A DNA stretch of 64,000 bases, taken from positions 73,500,435 to 73,564,434 of the forward strand of contig CM043950.1 in the NCBI GenBank assembly GCA_014529385.2, written 5' to 3'. This stretch comes from Adiantum capillus-veneris. Its lineage: Eukaryota; Streptophyta; Polypodiopsida; Polypodiales; Pteridaceae. The position numbers and the translations under genes were made by a program. How positions within the stretch are numbered: position 1 is the stretch's first letter; every line of letters begins with the position of its first letter. A model generated the notes under the pieces. The model was not told where the DNA came from, searched no databases, and was given only the letters and a program-made list of their open reading frames with translations. Shown here in pieces: positions 33,173 to 44,849 of the stretch.

Positions 33173-34431
33173 ATGTTACAACAAGCTCCTCCACAGACAA
33201 CCATGGAAGAGCTCACAAGTATTCTAGCTAAGGTGAATATTAAGTTTCCGGCTTTCAAAGGTCTCTCCACAAAGGATGTTGACAGCCATGCCAAGAAGGG
33301 TGTTTCTCTCTGCACAAGTCATGGCCTCATCCAAGAAGATGCCTACTTAGTACTCTTCCCATCTATCTTGGATGGACTAGTAGACAAGCGGTACAGTCAG
33401 TTTGCAATGAACCACTTTACTACTTGGGCTACATCAAGACAACAATTTTGTGAAGCTTTTAGACCAAGAGATTTCCAAGAAAAGGTTCTCGATGAGTTGG
33501 CCAATTTGCTGCTTCAGCCCAAGGAAACTTTTGTAGAACTCATTACCCGAACAAAGCGTCTGGTCTCCAACACTCCTCAGCCACCGACTCTTCTCCAAGA
33601 ACTAGGATTGAGGGGGAAAGGAAGCTGTTTACCGACTCTTCTCAGGTAGAGTCTGCCTCTGTTCTCTTGGAGATTCTATCTTACACTTTGACTTGTCTAT
33701 GTAGGGAACTTGAAGCCCTAAAACTACAACGCTCTCTTGAAGAGGAGAAATCAATCTCTCTTAGACAGGAGAAGCCCCCACATCAGGAGGCTTTGGACCA
33801 AATCAAGAGAGATCCAGAAGAGCTTAGGCCTCAGTAGGAGACTAAGGCTATGGTATGGTGTAGGTCATGCCGCTCTCTAAGACACCGTCCACAGCAATGT
33901 CCCCTTCATGCTTATTGCGACTTTTGAAAAAAATCTAGACATGAAGACAGGGATTGCTACTATATCAAGGGAATGCGGCAAATACAACAAAGTCTCGGTC
34001 CTTCTCTCCAACAAGGGCTAGCACCAACATCTAATATGGTTTCCCCCTATGGCCATCCAAACTACATGCCACCTTTGCTAAATACCCCTACTGTCCAAGG
34101 TATGTCAAGTTCTTTTCCGTCTCAAAATTTTTATACCCATGCTACCTCAACCCCGCACAACTTCTACACATCAGCCTCCAAATCCATGAAACAAGAGCAT
34201 AGGCTACCTTGTCTCCCGTTTTTTCTATCAAATCGGCCCATTTTATGCTACAGATATGGAGAGTATGGGCATTACCAAAGCAAGTGTCCTTTACCCAAAG
34301 GGTCTCCTCCTTCCGTCATTGTCCGGAGTCTAAGAACCACTACAATAAAAAATGTCCCAAGCAAAGGGGATCCTCATCTTCAGTCCCAACATAGAACCAA
34401 CAAGAATTCACATTTCCAAAGATCAATCTAA
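33173..34431 (+). pseudogene. Element F: gag with zinc knuckles
   Basis: Gag core in 33200-33649 (FPAFKGLSTKDVDSH, YSQFAMNHFTTWATSRQQF, RDFQEKVLDELANLL), then frameshifts. Cysteine-rich segments follow: CRSCRSLRHRPQQC near 33865 and CYRYGEYGHYQSKC near 34245. The second has lost one Cys of the first CX2C pair. The coding assignment is by domain pattern, and the frame is broken in several places. Confidence 0.75.
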
Positions 34432-34801
34432 TTGAAGTGAACACCATCCCTTAGCCATCACATGCTACTCATACGGTTAGGCCACAACAAGTGGAGGAGC
34501 CTGCTGGCGTCCTCACTAGGGCACAAAGGGCAACTCTTGGTTTGAGCTTGCCAACAAGTCCATCTCGTCCATCTCCACTTCCACAACCTGATCCAACTGA
34601 CGAGCCCTTCATTGGGTGCTCAAAGCAGGCCAGTCTCTATGCTATTGGACATTGATGGAGCCAGTAGCTCACTTGCAACAGATCAAAGTTCCAGAGAAGG
34701 CCCAGATCGCAGAAGCTAAGCCCACAGCGGAAGCAATCTTGAAGAACACCTTTCAATAAATATCCTTTATGATATGCTCTGGCTTGATGCAACCCACATA
34801 A

Positions 34802-35730
34802 ATGAAACCCTCTCAGTCACTCAATCTCTGTACTTGGGTGCAAGGCCTAGTGGCGGGCACCTCCCCCTACAGCCCTCATATTTCCTATCCAGCAACACCT
34901 CTCATCGATTACAAAAGTCCTCGTCTCACTGTATCCATTCTTGGGCATCAATTTTGCGGCATCATAGTTGATGGTGGTTCTGGGATCATTCTGATGCCAG
35001 AGTTCATTATGTTGGCTTTAGGTTTGCAACCTACCCACCTTGCTCCATTCGCTGTTACATTGGCCGACCAGAGGACAGTCTATCCAGTGTCCATAGTAGA
35101 CAAGGTGACTCTGAAGGTACAAGACTTCACCTTTAGCTTGGATTTTGTGGTGGTCGGTCTTCCCCAGGTGGAGGGGGGATTTCCTTTGCTTATTGGTAGA
35201 CCATGGTTGCAGCATACTAAGAAACTTCATGATTGGGGGAGCGACACCATCTGGATACATACTCCTCGCTCCCCCACGAAACCAACTCTACTCGAAGGAG
35301 GTATGGATCCCGTAGTTCATCACAGGTGGTTGTCAATACAGTCAACCCCGACCTCGAGTAGCCTACCAGACTTGAGGGGTCTGACAAAGACCTGCTGCAG
35401 TGGTTGGAAGCTACCCCATCGATTCCGTGCTATGTGGTCTCTATTCAAGCCTCACTTGTGGATACACTCTCTCTCCCAGATCCTCAAACTGACACCAAGG
35501 ACCCAAGTCCTACAACAAAGAGTGTGCCACTCCCAGAAGCAAGTGTGTTAGTCCCTTATGACCATGATTCAAGTGTTCCTCTGATGGAAGTCTTCGGCCT
35601 TGGTGAACCTATAACACATCGTCCAAGGGGAAAGAAATCTCCTCTTCATGAGTTTGCCAACATTCCAACTCTTCCTTTAACATCTCCCGGGTCTGACGCA
35701 CCGCCCACTCAAAAGCACTCTGCTGCGTTT
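34802..35730 (+). pseudogene. Element F: protease and linker
   Basis: Retropepsin with active site IIVDGGSGIILM, a flap region (VTLADQRTVYPVS) and second block LLIGRPWLQHTKKLHDWG. A frameshift near 35400 leads into a Pro/Ser/Thr-rich linker (35404-35754). RT should follow but RNase H appears at once. Confidence 0.83.
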
Positions 35731-36104
35731 GAGGACTTTTTTCGACCTCACTGAAGCACAAATTCTAGTGGCTCCCGATTGGTCTCTTCCTTTTCATGTG
35801 CATGTTGATGCCCGACAACTGTCTGTGGGTGTTGTGCTAACTCAGCCTAGTAAGGAGTACAACTTGGATCGCCCTGTTCACTATGCAATTCGTCTGCTCA
35901 CCAAAGCAGAGCGCAACTATAGCACCACGAAAAAAGAAGGTTTGGGTATTGTTTAAGCGTTACAAAAATTTGCCATTATTTATTAGGGTTCCACTTCACA
36001 ATTATTACTGATCACCATGCCATAACCTATCTGCTTAATAAGCCACAAGTTGTAGATCGCGTATATGGCGATGGCTACTCTTATTTTAAGAGTTTGATTT
36101 CGAA
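35731..36104 (+). pseudogene. Element F: RNase H (RT missing)
   Basis: Starts with TEAQILVAPDWSLPFHVHVDA, then SVGVVLTQPS and LTKAERNYSTTKKE. A stop after GLGIV at 35954-35956 is followed by a degraded segment with TDHHAITYLLNK-like sequence. The preceding AFEDFF fits the normal RT-RNase H junction, so RT appears to have been removed between 35720 and 35735. Confidence 0.8.
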
Positions 36105-37412
36105 GTGGTACTCAGACCCAACAAACATCTTATTCTTGTTGACCACCTCTCTCGCATTCACACAGGTGAAGAAGAAATAGGGATTGTGGATGACTTTCCA
36201 GATAGAAATCTCTTTAAGGTGGATACCACTCCGGAATGGTACGGCGATGTCTTGCATTTGCTATCTCTTGAGAATGTGCCTCCACTACAGAAGAGAAGAT
36301 TGCTTTTAAATTCTAGGACATTCAATCTGATTGGAGGCGAGCTCTACAAGTCAGGCCCAAATGGTGCTCTCAGATGGTGTGTCTCTTCTCATGAGGTTGA
36401 GAATATTCTCAAAGATGCCCACAGTGGTCGCACTGGTGGCCATTACCCTGGTCACATCACTGCCCAAAAGATTCTACAATGTGGTATATGGTGTCCCTAT
36501 GTTTTTTGGGATGCAATTGCCTATGTGAAAGTATGTGATGTGTGTCGTTGTTGTGGACCTAAACCAAGCAAGCAGTCCAACCATCCTCTGCAGGTCTCTA
36601 TGGCATGGCTACCCTTTGAGTGATGGGGCATATATTCTGTGGGTCCAATTGCTCCTCTGGCCCAACCAGGTAATCCGAAATATCTGTTGGTGGATACATA
36701 CTATGGAACCAAGTGGGATGAGGTACTGGCAACAACTGATTGCACTTGCATGAAGATATTTTGTGCAAGTTTGGATGTCCCCTAGAGATCACTAATGATA
36801 GGGGCATTCAATTTGTTAACGAAATCATTTGAACCTTGTTGGCTAGATGTTTCATCGTAAGGCTTTCTCTTATTACCCTAGAGAAAATGGGCCAGTAGAG
36901 AGCACCAACAAGGTTCTGATAGCCATTCTACAAAAAGCATGTCATCTCCATTTGACATCTTGGGCTGAAGCTATCCACGACACCCTTTGGGCATACGACA
37001 CTTCCTTCAAATTCACGAACAATCACACCCCATTTTAGTTGGCCTTCGGTTTGGAAGCAATAGCACCCTTTGAATTCAACTCAGGATCTTCGCGAGTTGG
37101 CAATTTGCGTGCCAATGGGGGTTTGGAGTCTGCCTCTCTATCTCGTCTCAACCTATTCGAAGAATTTTGGCTTCTGAGGCTCTTGAAGTAGAGCAGCTTC
37201 GTCGCAAGGCATGGCATGATCGCCATCTTTGTAAGCCAAAAATAATTACAGGATCACTAGTGTTAATGTATCAAGCTAGACATCACAAAAAAGCAAAGAA
37301 GTTGGTCCTAGCTTGGCAAGGACCATTCATAGTACATGAGATTCTACCTCACGGGGCAGTACAGCTAGTGACTCTGGAAGGTATTTCATTGCCGTTGGTG
37401 AACCACGATTAA
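36105..37412 (+). pseudogene. Element F: integrase (broken)
   Basis: Zinc site HSGRTGGHYPGHITAQKIL with CDVCRCCG (36400-36550). The core is frame-shifted and the first Asp motif is degraded (WGIYSVGPIAP). A late core block reads YPRENGPVESTNKVL (Glu intact). The tail (about 37210-37412) has KIITGSLVLMYQARHHKKAKK and GPFIVHEILPHGAVQL. All pieces are in order on the plus strand. Confidence 0.82.
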
Positions 37413-37860
37413 ATGCTACTCCTGTCACCATAAGCCTTAAGTCTCTTGTGTCCTCCGTTGTTTCCTCACCAATTGTGTCTTACCTATTCAGCTCACTTCT
37501 ATAAGTTGCCTTCTCAAAGTCCTTCCCCACCCTTAACGCTGTTCTTTGTGACTATGTTCTAGTTTTTCCATGGATTGCTCACCTTAAACATTGTTCTTCT
37601 GACCTATGTCTATATTTTGATTTATTTTTTTGCTAATAATTGCTATGTGTACTTCATGATATACGTTCATAAAGCATTCTTCTATTGGGTCAATTGAATG
37701 AGTCTGTATCCTTTCCTTTCCCTCTGATTCTTGGATTCTATTCATAGACGTTCCGTCTTCTGCACTGTGTAATCTTTACGATGTAATCTATACAACTATT
37801 GGCGTTGCTCGATGCAAGAGTCTCCACATCTTTAGTTGAAAATCTCTTCCAGTAAAAGGG
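37413..37860. other. Element F, non-coding stretch after integrase
   Basis: AT-rich sequence without a visible gene or repeat. It follows the integrase stop and precedes the CT-rich tract. Confidence 0.5.
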
Positions 37861-38535
37861 TCCCAGCACAATTTTCAAGCCCCCTTCCTCCCCTATTTAG
37901 CAAATAATCCCTTTGCCACTACATAACCCGGCTTGCCCTTCAATCCCCTCGCCCTCCCTACCCACATGTCAACCTACTCACAATTCACCCATCCTTCCCA
38001 GTTCGTCCTCCCTTCTAAACTCGCCCCCCTTCGCAACTCGTCCCCCTCACAACTCGCCTCCCCCCACCCCCCCCACCCCCCCACCACCACCAAATTAATT
38101 CGTCCCTCCCCTTCCAAATTCGTCCCCCTCACCAAATCGGCCCCCTTCCCAATTCCTCCCCCTCACCAACTCGCCCCTCCCCCTTCTTATGTAGTCTCAT
38201 ATCCCCAACTTGCCCCTCACCTCACCCAATCCACCCCTTTCCAGTTCGTCCCTCCCCTTCCCAATTTGCCTCCCCCAACTCGCCCCCCTTTCCAATTCGT
38301 CCCCCTCACCAACTCGCCCCTCCTCCTTCCCGTTTAGTCCCCTATCCCCAATTCGCCCCTCTCCTTACCCAATCTGCCCTTCCCCAATTCTCTCTTCCCC
38401 CTTCCCAATTCGTCCCCCTCCCCAACTCGCACCTCCCCCTTCCCAGTTTCGTCCCCTATCCCCAACTTGCCCTTCCCCAATTCGCCCTTCCTCCTTCTCA
38501 ATTCGCCTCGTTACCCTTTCGAATTTGTCAACCCC
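37861..38535. repeat. CT-rich degenerate minisatellite in element F
   Basis: Irregular repetition of units such as AATTCGTCCCCCTCACC and AACTCGCCCCTCCCCC over about 650 bp. The strand bias (C and T on plus) leaves all plus frames open as Pro/Ser-rich ORFs (37933-38337, 38210-38770), which are artefacts of the repeat. Confidence 0.85.
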
Positions 38536-38948
38536 AATTCGACTATCACAACCCTTCAATTTTTGCCTTCCAATTCTCCTTTACCCTTGTTTATTCGTAG
38601 CTACATTAAAAAAAGAAAAAACATCTCGCACCTCTCTATCCACTTTTCTCGCACTGCCGTCTCTTCGTCTTCTTCCGCTTTGGATCCTTCAGCAGCACAC
38701 AAATACAGACAACTATCTACATGGCGGAATGGAAATTGAGAGTTGCCAATCTGTATGCAGTATATTGTAGAAATTGTAGAGTTAATAATATGTATGCAAT
38801 TGTGGATCTGTACTTTGCAGAGGGACTAGCTTCTTTTCAACTTTTGAGTGTCTGAACGTTTTTTAGGGCTTTGAATTGGGAACAACCTGAGTCAGTGAGT
38901 GTGTGGCCTATACACATCAGTTACTGTATCAGAAGTTTTACAATTCCA

Positions 38949-40495
38949 ATGGCGGGTAGGACAAAACATTTTAGAAAAGGAGGATTAATAAAGAAGCCAC
39001 CACCGCAACTGCTGGGTTCTGTTGAGGAGGAGGATGATTCAGAAACTAGTTGCCATGATCTGGATGACTTCACTTCCAGTGATGCCAGTGAAGAAAGTTA
39101 CAAGGCCTCGCCAAACTCGAAGTCTGATTTTGAAGCTACCTCTGAATCGAACGCTTCCAAAGAAACTAATATAAAAGCAACAGCTAAAAAGAAATGCAAT
39201 CATCAAATCATCATTCATGAGATCAGTAGGCTAGCTATATCTAAAAATAACACACCATTCTTTTTGGTTGTTTATCTATAGCCAACTCAACCATCTCTAA
39301 GCAAAATCCTCTCCAAGGCCCAGCTACACAATTTGGGTCTCATAGCACTAGATGATGGCAATCTACCAACTACTGTTCCTGTTGAGATGATACATGATCT
39401 TTTGAAGAATTTTCCCAAGGCCAGGGGACACAAACTCACTGGTATGGTTAGGCCATGCTATGGGTATGAACACCTTTCCATCTGTGAAGCCTGCTACCCG
39501 AACCTTCTCTTATCTTTCCAAGGATGCCACAATTCAGGCATGTCTTGAGATGCTTAGTACGGATCACCCAGATTACAAAAGAAACAAACAGCTCCTGGCA
39601 ATCTTTGATACTACTTTCTGGCTAGAGATGCCAAAGAAGATAAGGGAAAATGTGAAGTGCCCACCCACTACATTTGCACATTGGGATACGCCTTTATTGT
39701 TTGATACACACCCAACCCTGTGGATTCCACCACATTCTTTTTTTATCGTTACAATCTAGGGCCAAAAGGTTTCGGTCCCAAGTGAGGTCTGTGCAGTTCA
39801 GCTTCAAATGTTTCATAGCACCTCTCTTGATGTGGGTCATAAATATACATGTTACTCCTGACGAAGTGGATGAGGATACACGAAGTATGCAAGGGAAAAG
39901 GAAATATCTAAACATTCAGGCTCATCATAAAATCACAAAGAAAAAGAAGATCAAAGCAAAGGTGGTGAAAGATACAGCAGAGTCTCTACTCTCTTTGCCA
40001 ATATCTGAGAGCCGATAGATTAAGGTGACACGTGTTCCGCGGTTCTCTCTGTCTGCCACCCCTCTCTCTACTGGGCCAATGTTTACTTTGAAACTTCATG
40101 ACAAGTTGGCGGCTTCTCCCTCGGAGATTCCTCTACCCTCTTCCCCAATATTCACCCATATTGATGCCAATATATCACTAAATCCACGTGCAACAACCAT
40201 CTCAGCTCCCATTGCACCAGTAGTACCTACTTCTAGCGAGCCAGTTGTGCCACTTGAGAGTCCTCCAGTATCATCTTCAGGGGTTCCCGACTCTACTTCT
40301 CTACTACACCTTTCGGAGAAAGTATTACAAGACTCCAAGAATGCTATCGCCACCATAGATCTTGGTGTGGAACAATTAGCTACCACGCACCATCGCCACT
40401 CTTCCATATACGGAGCTATGGAGGGATCTCTGAAGGTTGCCAAGAGTGCCATGTCAGAAGGTATGCTACAATTTTTGCATTGCATCAAGCTTTGA
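38949..40495 (+). pseudogene. Extra ORF of element F, downstream of integrase (unknown protein)
   Basis: Not recognised. The reading starts MAGRTKHFRKGGLIKKPPPQ and has an acidic Ser-rich section (GSVEEEDDSETSCHDLDDF). It has a stop at 39279-39281 but continues in the same frame with KILSKAQLHNLGLIALDDG, changes frame near 39490 (KDATIQACLEML, FDTTFWLEMPKKIREN), then after further breaks a Pro/Ser-rich part (40025-40330) and a helix-like C-terminus (LEKVLQDSKNAIATIDLGVE). The position is that of env-like or accessory ORFs in some plant gypsy elements; a captured host gene is the alternative. No signal peptide or membrane segment is obvious. Confidence 0.45.
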
Positions 40496-40499
40496 AAAT

Positions 40500-41222
40500 A
40501 AAGTCAGAAATCATTGAAGACCTTAGAGCACAAGTACAAGGATTTTGAGATGTGCTTCTACATGGAGGTAGGTCTACCCACACTCATGCTCGGATCGGTG
40601 TGGGGTTTGGATGGACTCGATCAAGGCCAACAATGCAGACTGCTGCAGCATGTCAGCAGGATCAGGCTCAGCATCCGGCTTGGGTTGGAGTGGAGTTTGG
40701 ATGGACTAGATCTTGGACACCAATGCATATTGTAGGTCCTTCTCAACAATTTATGGGACTCTACATACAGCCTCCAGTTCAGTTCTACAATCACCAGTAT
40801 CTGGGGGGTTTCAATCGGTGCCATTCCTTAGATGTAGACAGTTCCTTACTACAATAGTGTTGCTAGTGCACACCGCAATGGCTGTGTTACTCGATGTCTT
40901 CAGGACACTACAGGATAGCTGCTACCCTCTGCCTTGCAGTAGGTGGCTGCTCCCTTCACACGTGACCCTCCTCCTTTTCTAGGCGGCCCAGTTATGGGTA
41001 GAGCCCACCCACAACAAGGTTCTACAATTGATTTGATGGATCCACCTCCAGAGACTGATGCTTTGAGTGGTGTGGTGACTAATATTTCTCTTGGGTGACT
41101 GCCTGACAGTCTTTTCACCATGGCAGTGCAGTGCATTAGTGGTTTATCATGCAGTCTTACGACCTTTTAATAGCTTTAGTATTTCTCTCACCAAGATGGT
41201 GAGTGGTTTGGTAGTGGGCAAC
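40500..41222. other. Element F, 3' untranslated stretch
   Basis: No supported gene. Two diverged direct copies of a segment around GTTTGGATGGACTNGATC lie near 40605-40625 and 40692-40715. The stretch ends at the 3' LTR after a weak purine-rich segment (GGTAGTGGGCAACC). Confidence 0.5.
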
Positions 41223-41735
41223 CAGTAGCAGGGCTACAATGTCACTAGCACGGAGAGACACTTAGACACAGTTGGTCAGGTTTCACACTGGACGGACTCT
41301 CTTGTCGGGTCAGTGACATGTGGCATGGATATGTGCTATGGTCGAATCGACACCGTGGTCAGAACACCACCACCACAATTTAGAGATAGGCTTAGTTGGA
41401 TTAGATATTGGTACAGTCTTGAGTTTTGAGTCTAGAGTTCTGCACGCCACTATCACTCTCCCTGCACATTGGAGCCTTGACACCCCCATTGTACCTTGAG
41501 TCCTGAGCTTGGATTTCTGTTGCTACCAGCCAGAGTTGTATGGTTCTTTGAGCTTGTCGAGTTCCATATAGTTGAGCCTGCAATTGTGTTTTGTTTTCAG
41601 TCATATCGTGTTTTGAGTCATATTTTGATTTTGTGTTTGTGTTTGTGTGATGTTTCTTCTGCTGCAGTGAGGTTTCATGCATACTGCACTCAGGAGCACC
41701 CACTCTAGAGAGCACAACACCTTTTCCTCGCTATA
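41223..41735 (+). repeat. Element F 3' LTR
   Basis: Matches the 5' LTR but lacks the TG of TGTAGCAGGG and about 80 internal bases. It ends CTCGCTATA where the 5' copy has CTCGCTACA. The two LTRs differ at many positions, so this is an old insertion. Confidence 0.85.
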
Positions 41736-43030
41736 ACTAGAATCTTTGCAAGCAGATCTATGGCATGTATAAAATTCTTTGCTACTAGGCTATCATGATC
41801 ATATGCTCTCTTGATCCCCATCCTCTCAATGAACTTTTCCATCTCGATCGTAAAGAAAGCACATGTATGTGGACATCTCTCTGGCGGGTCCGAAAGAGGT
41901 GGCTGCCTCAACACTGTGTAGAGAAATGATACATACTAACCCTATGTCTCCGTAGAAGTGATAATTGGTGGGGGAGAATTCCCATGGATCAAGAGTCACA
42001 AGACCTGGCCCGAGTCTCGGCTCAGAAATAACTAGTATAAATAGAGCTCTAATCCAACTAGAAACGCCCTGTTCTTCCGTTGCACCAGGCGTTGAGAAGA
42101 AATCGGTGAGTGCTTGTTATCGATGACTCCTAGAACTAACTTCATATAAAATTGGGCTCTCGTCTCTCTATACATCTCATCATTCCAGATAATCTGGGGT
42201 ATACTCCCAAAGAGTCATCACTGCCCATGCTCATTGTATGTGCTTTTGTTGCTGCATCTTGCAGTGTCTCTCTCAATATATAAGTGAGATCCACTAGAGA
42301 TCTCCTTAGATCCTTTGTGCTTAAGCGTCTATATATACCATCTATGTAGACATAACTAGCTTCCTATAAAGTCGAGCTCTCGTCTCTCTGCACTTCTCAT
42401 CATACCAGTTATTCTGGGGTATGCTCCCAGAGCGTCGTCAATGCCCACGCTCATTGTGTGGATGTGCTTTTGCTGCTACATCTTGCAGTGTCTCTGTCAA
42501 TATATAAGTGAGATCGTCTAGAGGTCTCCTTAGATCCTCTATGCGTAAGCGTCTATGTATATTATCTATGAAAATAGAGTGAGTCTCTGAAGTAAAAGGG
42601 TATCCGTAGATGTCTGTGTCAGTCAAGCTGTACTAAATTGGGGAATGAGATAGTAAATGTGAGAAGGGCATGGTCTACTTCTACTCTGATCGACCTAGAC
42701 CCAACTGTAAAGACTTGAATAGAGGGTCTAAAACTGCATTGAGCCAAAACATAATCCACTGTGCTAGCTACATGTCAAGGAGAAAAACAAGTGAGCTCAC
42801 TCCATGTTGGAAATGTCTAAAGGTTATTCAAGATGTCCAATCTATCTGCAGTCGCCATGTCTGCCAGATATCCCCCATATCCAGTTTGCTCCTCATCTTG
42901 CAAACACCTGGCCAATCCCATATCATTGACCTTCAATTCTCTCAACATATCCTCTGAGATATCTTAGTAAGCTCTATGATATTTGCCCATCCTAACATTA
43001 TAGTCTCCTATAAGAATGACGTTTACTATT
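41736..43030 (-). pseudogene. LINE endonuclease and start of RT
   Basis: On the minus strand, ILIGDYNVRMGK near 43015-42980 is the GDFN motif of the APE-type endonuclease. A C-terminal block ending STVDYVLAQ-like and DHALLTF-like follows (about 42770-42630). Next come a connector (DIYGYPFTSETHS; LTYILTETLQDVAAKAHPHN) and the RT opening EKFIERMGIKRAYDHDS up to LLAKILV. The reading continues on the other side of element F at 31983. Stops and frameshifts are frequent. Confidence 0.8.
42131..42577. repeat. ~221-bp tandem duplication inside the LINE
   Basis: Positions 42131-42350 and 42352-42577 are two diverged copies. Both contain CATCTTGCAGTGTCTCT and AATATATAAGTGAGATC. The duplication doubles the connector between endonuclease and RT. 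Confidence 0.85.
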
Positions 43031-43034
43031 TGTA

Positions 43035-43587
43035 CATGACGATGTGGAGGATGGTGCCATGGAGGATTTTCTCAAATTTTTCTCCACATGTGACACATGA
43101 AGATGAAGGGGAGACTGTCCTTAAGGATGTGACATCCACACCTCTATATGATGAATTTCAATACTCCTTCCTATACGAGCATGTTTAAAGCTCTTAAACC
43201 TACAAACCAAGTATGGTTGAAGCAACACAAGTTTTATGAGCCTTCTAAAGTAAGCGGTCTTTATAGCTCTTCCTAGTATTAATTTTAATAAATTTTAGCA
43301 CAATTCCTAATTTTTTTATTAGGCTTATGAAAGATTTATTTTCAAATGGAAATCCAATTCCCAAGTCAAGACATCATGCAAGAAATCTTGGATTGGACTA
43401 ATAGTGCATTCATGAATGTATAAATAATTGCATCCTATTTTGTTGTGAACATGTGGATGCCTCAAATTGTCCCACATATTGAGGATGGCAATACAGGAGA
43501 AAAAGGAAGTTGTTGTAAAGAAAGTGCCACACAAAGTATTGAGACAGTTTCCTATCATACCTTGCATCCAACACATGTTTCAAAGCA
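43035..43587 (+). pseudogene. CACTA (En/Spm) transposase tnp2 fragment, N-terminal part
   Basis: Transposase of a cut-and-paste DNA transposon. Across frames one sees STPLYDEFQYS, LMKDLFSNGNPIPKSRHHA and VPHKVLRQFPIIPCIQHMF, the usual order of blocks in plant tnp2-type proteins. The fragment breaks at 43587 where copia element H is inserted and resumes at 48368. Frameshifts and stops make it a relic. Confidence 0.72.
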
Positions 43588-43775
43588 TGTGAGTGTGTGC
43601 ACGATGCATGCGAATTGCGAGTGTGAGTGAGGAAGGAGATAGGTGCCTAGAGTGTTGGTGGAGATTAGCATAAGTATTAACCCCTCACTACTCCTTATTA
43701 ATCTATATTACTAAAGAATAGATAAGGTTAGAATGATCAATGTGATGGGTGTTTGACCAATTGGATTGAACTTTA
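43588..43775 (-). repeat. Element H 3' LTR
   Basis: Matches 48178-48361, sharing GGTGGAG, CCCTCACTACTCCTTATT and ATCTATATTACNAAAGAA. The higher-coordinate edge is approximate, because the copies diverge there. Confidence 0.75.
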
Positions 43776-43913
43776 AAAATCTACCATGTGAAGCCCAACG
43801 TGGCCCAAGTGACAATGTGTGTAAGTATGTACATCCATAGAAATGTGAATCAATCTTTTGGCCTCGCCCTACACCCATCATTTCCATGTATTGTGCAGTC
43901 CGTATGAACCTTC

Positions 43914-44400
43914 CTAGCTCAATGTGCTTGCTAGCCAATATGTCACGATCACATGATAATGAACTTCTATGTGTTTTCGTTTGGAGTGAAACACAGGGTT
44001 CTTTGCTAATTCAATCACACTCTCAATATCGCAATGCAATGCTTGAGCCTGAGTAATGCCAAGATCTCCCACGAGGAGAGCTAACCACATACCTTCCTTG
44101 TTGCTAGCATGAGAAACTACCACATACTCTATCTTTGTGGAGGAAGATGATGTATTTTGGAGACAGGATCTCCATGACATGGTTACTCCAATAGACAAGA
44201 ATACATAACCAAAAGTGGATCTTTGACTATCCACACAACCCACACGATTCCCATCAGTGTAACCCACAATGGATGCATCACTATACCCAAAGCATAAGCA
44301 CTTGCCTACCTTACCTTTCAGATATCTCAAGATGAGCTTCACTCCTTTCGAGTGTTTCTGCTAAGATTCTCCATAAATATACTAACCACTCCCACTGCAA
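43914..44400 (-). pseudogene. Element H: copia RNase H
   Basis: MKLILRYLKGKVGKCL, SIVGYTDGNRVGCVDSQRS and STFGYVFLSIGVTMSW, then SSSSTKIEYVVVSHASNKE and NPVFHSKRKHIEVHYH. This is the conserved C-terminal region of copia polyproteins. An open frame of 142 codons remains, and the usual AD of the YTDAD motif is changed to GN. Confidence 0.88.
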
Positions 44401-44800
44401 ATGCAATTTTTGGTCTTATGGCTACAATGGCGTATACAAAATGACCAATAGCTAAAGAGTATATCACCTTTGTCATTTCCACTTTCTCAGCATCAGAATT
44501 GGTATCATCATTCTTGCTAAGTTTTTTACATGCCTACATTGGGGTACTCAATGTAGCCTTCCTCCCCACATATTACAACATTGCAAGACTATTGGATATA
44601 CTTTTCCTAAGACAACTCTCGTATTCCATGCTTCTAATCTCACTTGAGTCACATACCAAGAAAGTGTTCACATCTCCCAAATCTTTCATAGAAAATTGCA
44701 TGTTACATAAATTATTCAAGATGGAAATCTTGTCTTAAGACTTCCTGGATATGAGAAAATCATCAATATAAAGTATCAAGATGATAAGTGAACCATCATT
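44401..44800 (-). pseudogene. Element H: copia RT, C-terminal part
   Basis: The catalytic box YIDDFLIS lies at 44770-44747, followed by MQFSMKDLGDVNTFL and scattered downstream motifs with stops. The N-terminal half of RT is deleted, since integrase sequence begins within about 60 bp upstream. Confidence 0.8.
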
Positions 44801-44849
44801 CGACTTACACGTATACAAGTAGCAATCTTCCTAGCTCCTTTCACCACCT

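Larger units (their letters stand above)
31984..41735 (+). mobile_element. Ty3/gypsy element F (lacks RT; extra ORF after integrase), nested in the LINE
   Basis: LTRs at 31984-32580 and about 41223-41735 (TGTAGCAGGG to CTCGCTACA or CTCGCTATA). Flanks GCTAG (31979-31983) and ACTAG (41736-41740) form a target duplication with one mismatch, and the LINE reading resumes across the site. Internal order: leader, gag with zinc knuckles, protease, RNase H, integrase, CT-rich tract, extra ORF. Confidence 0.87.

Noticed and set aside
37913-38770. Pro/Ser-rich ORFs over the CT-rich tract
   Set aside because: Low-complexity artefact; all plus frames are open because the tract has almost no A or G.
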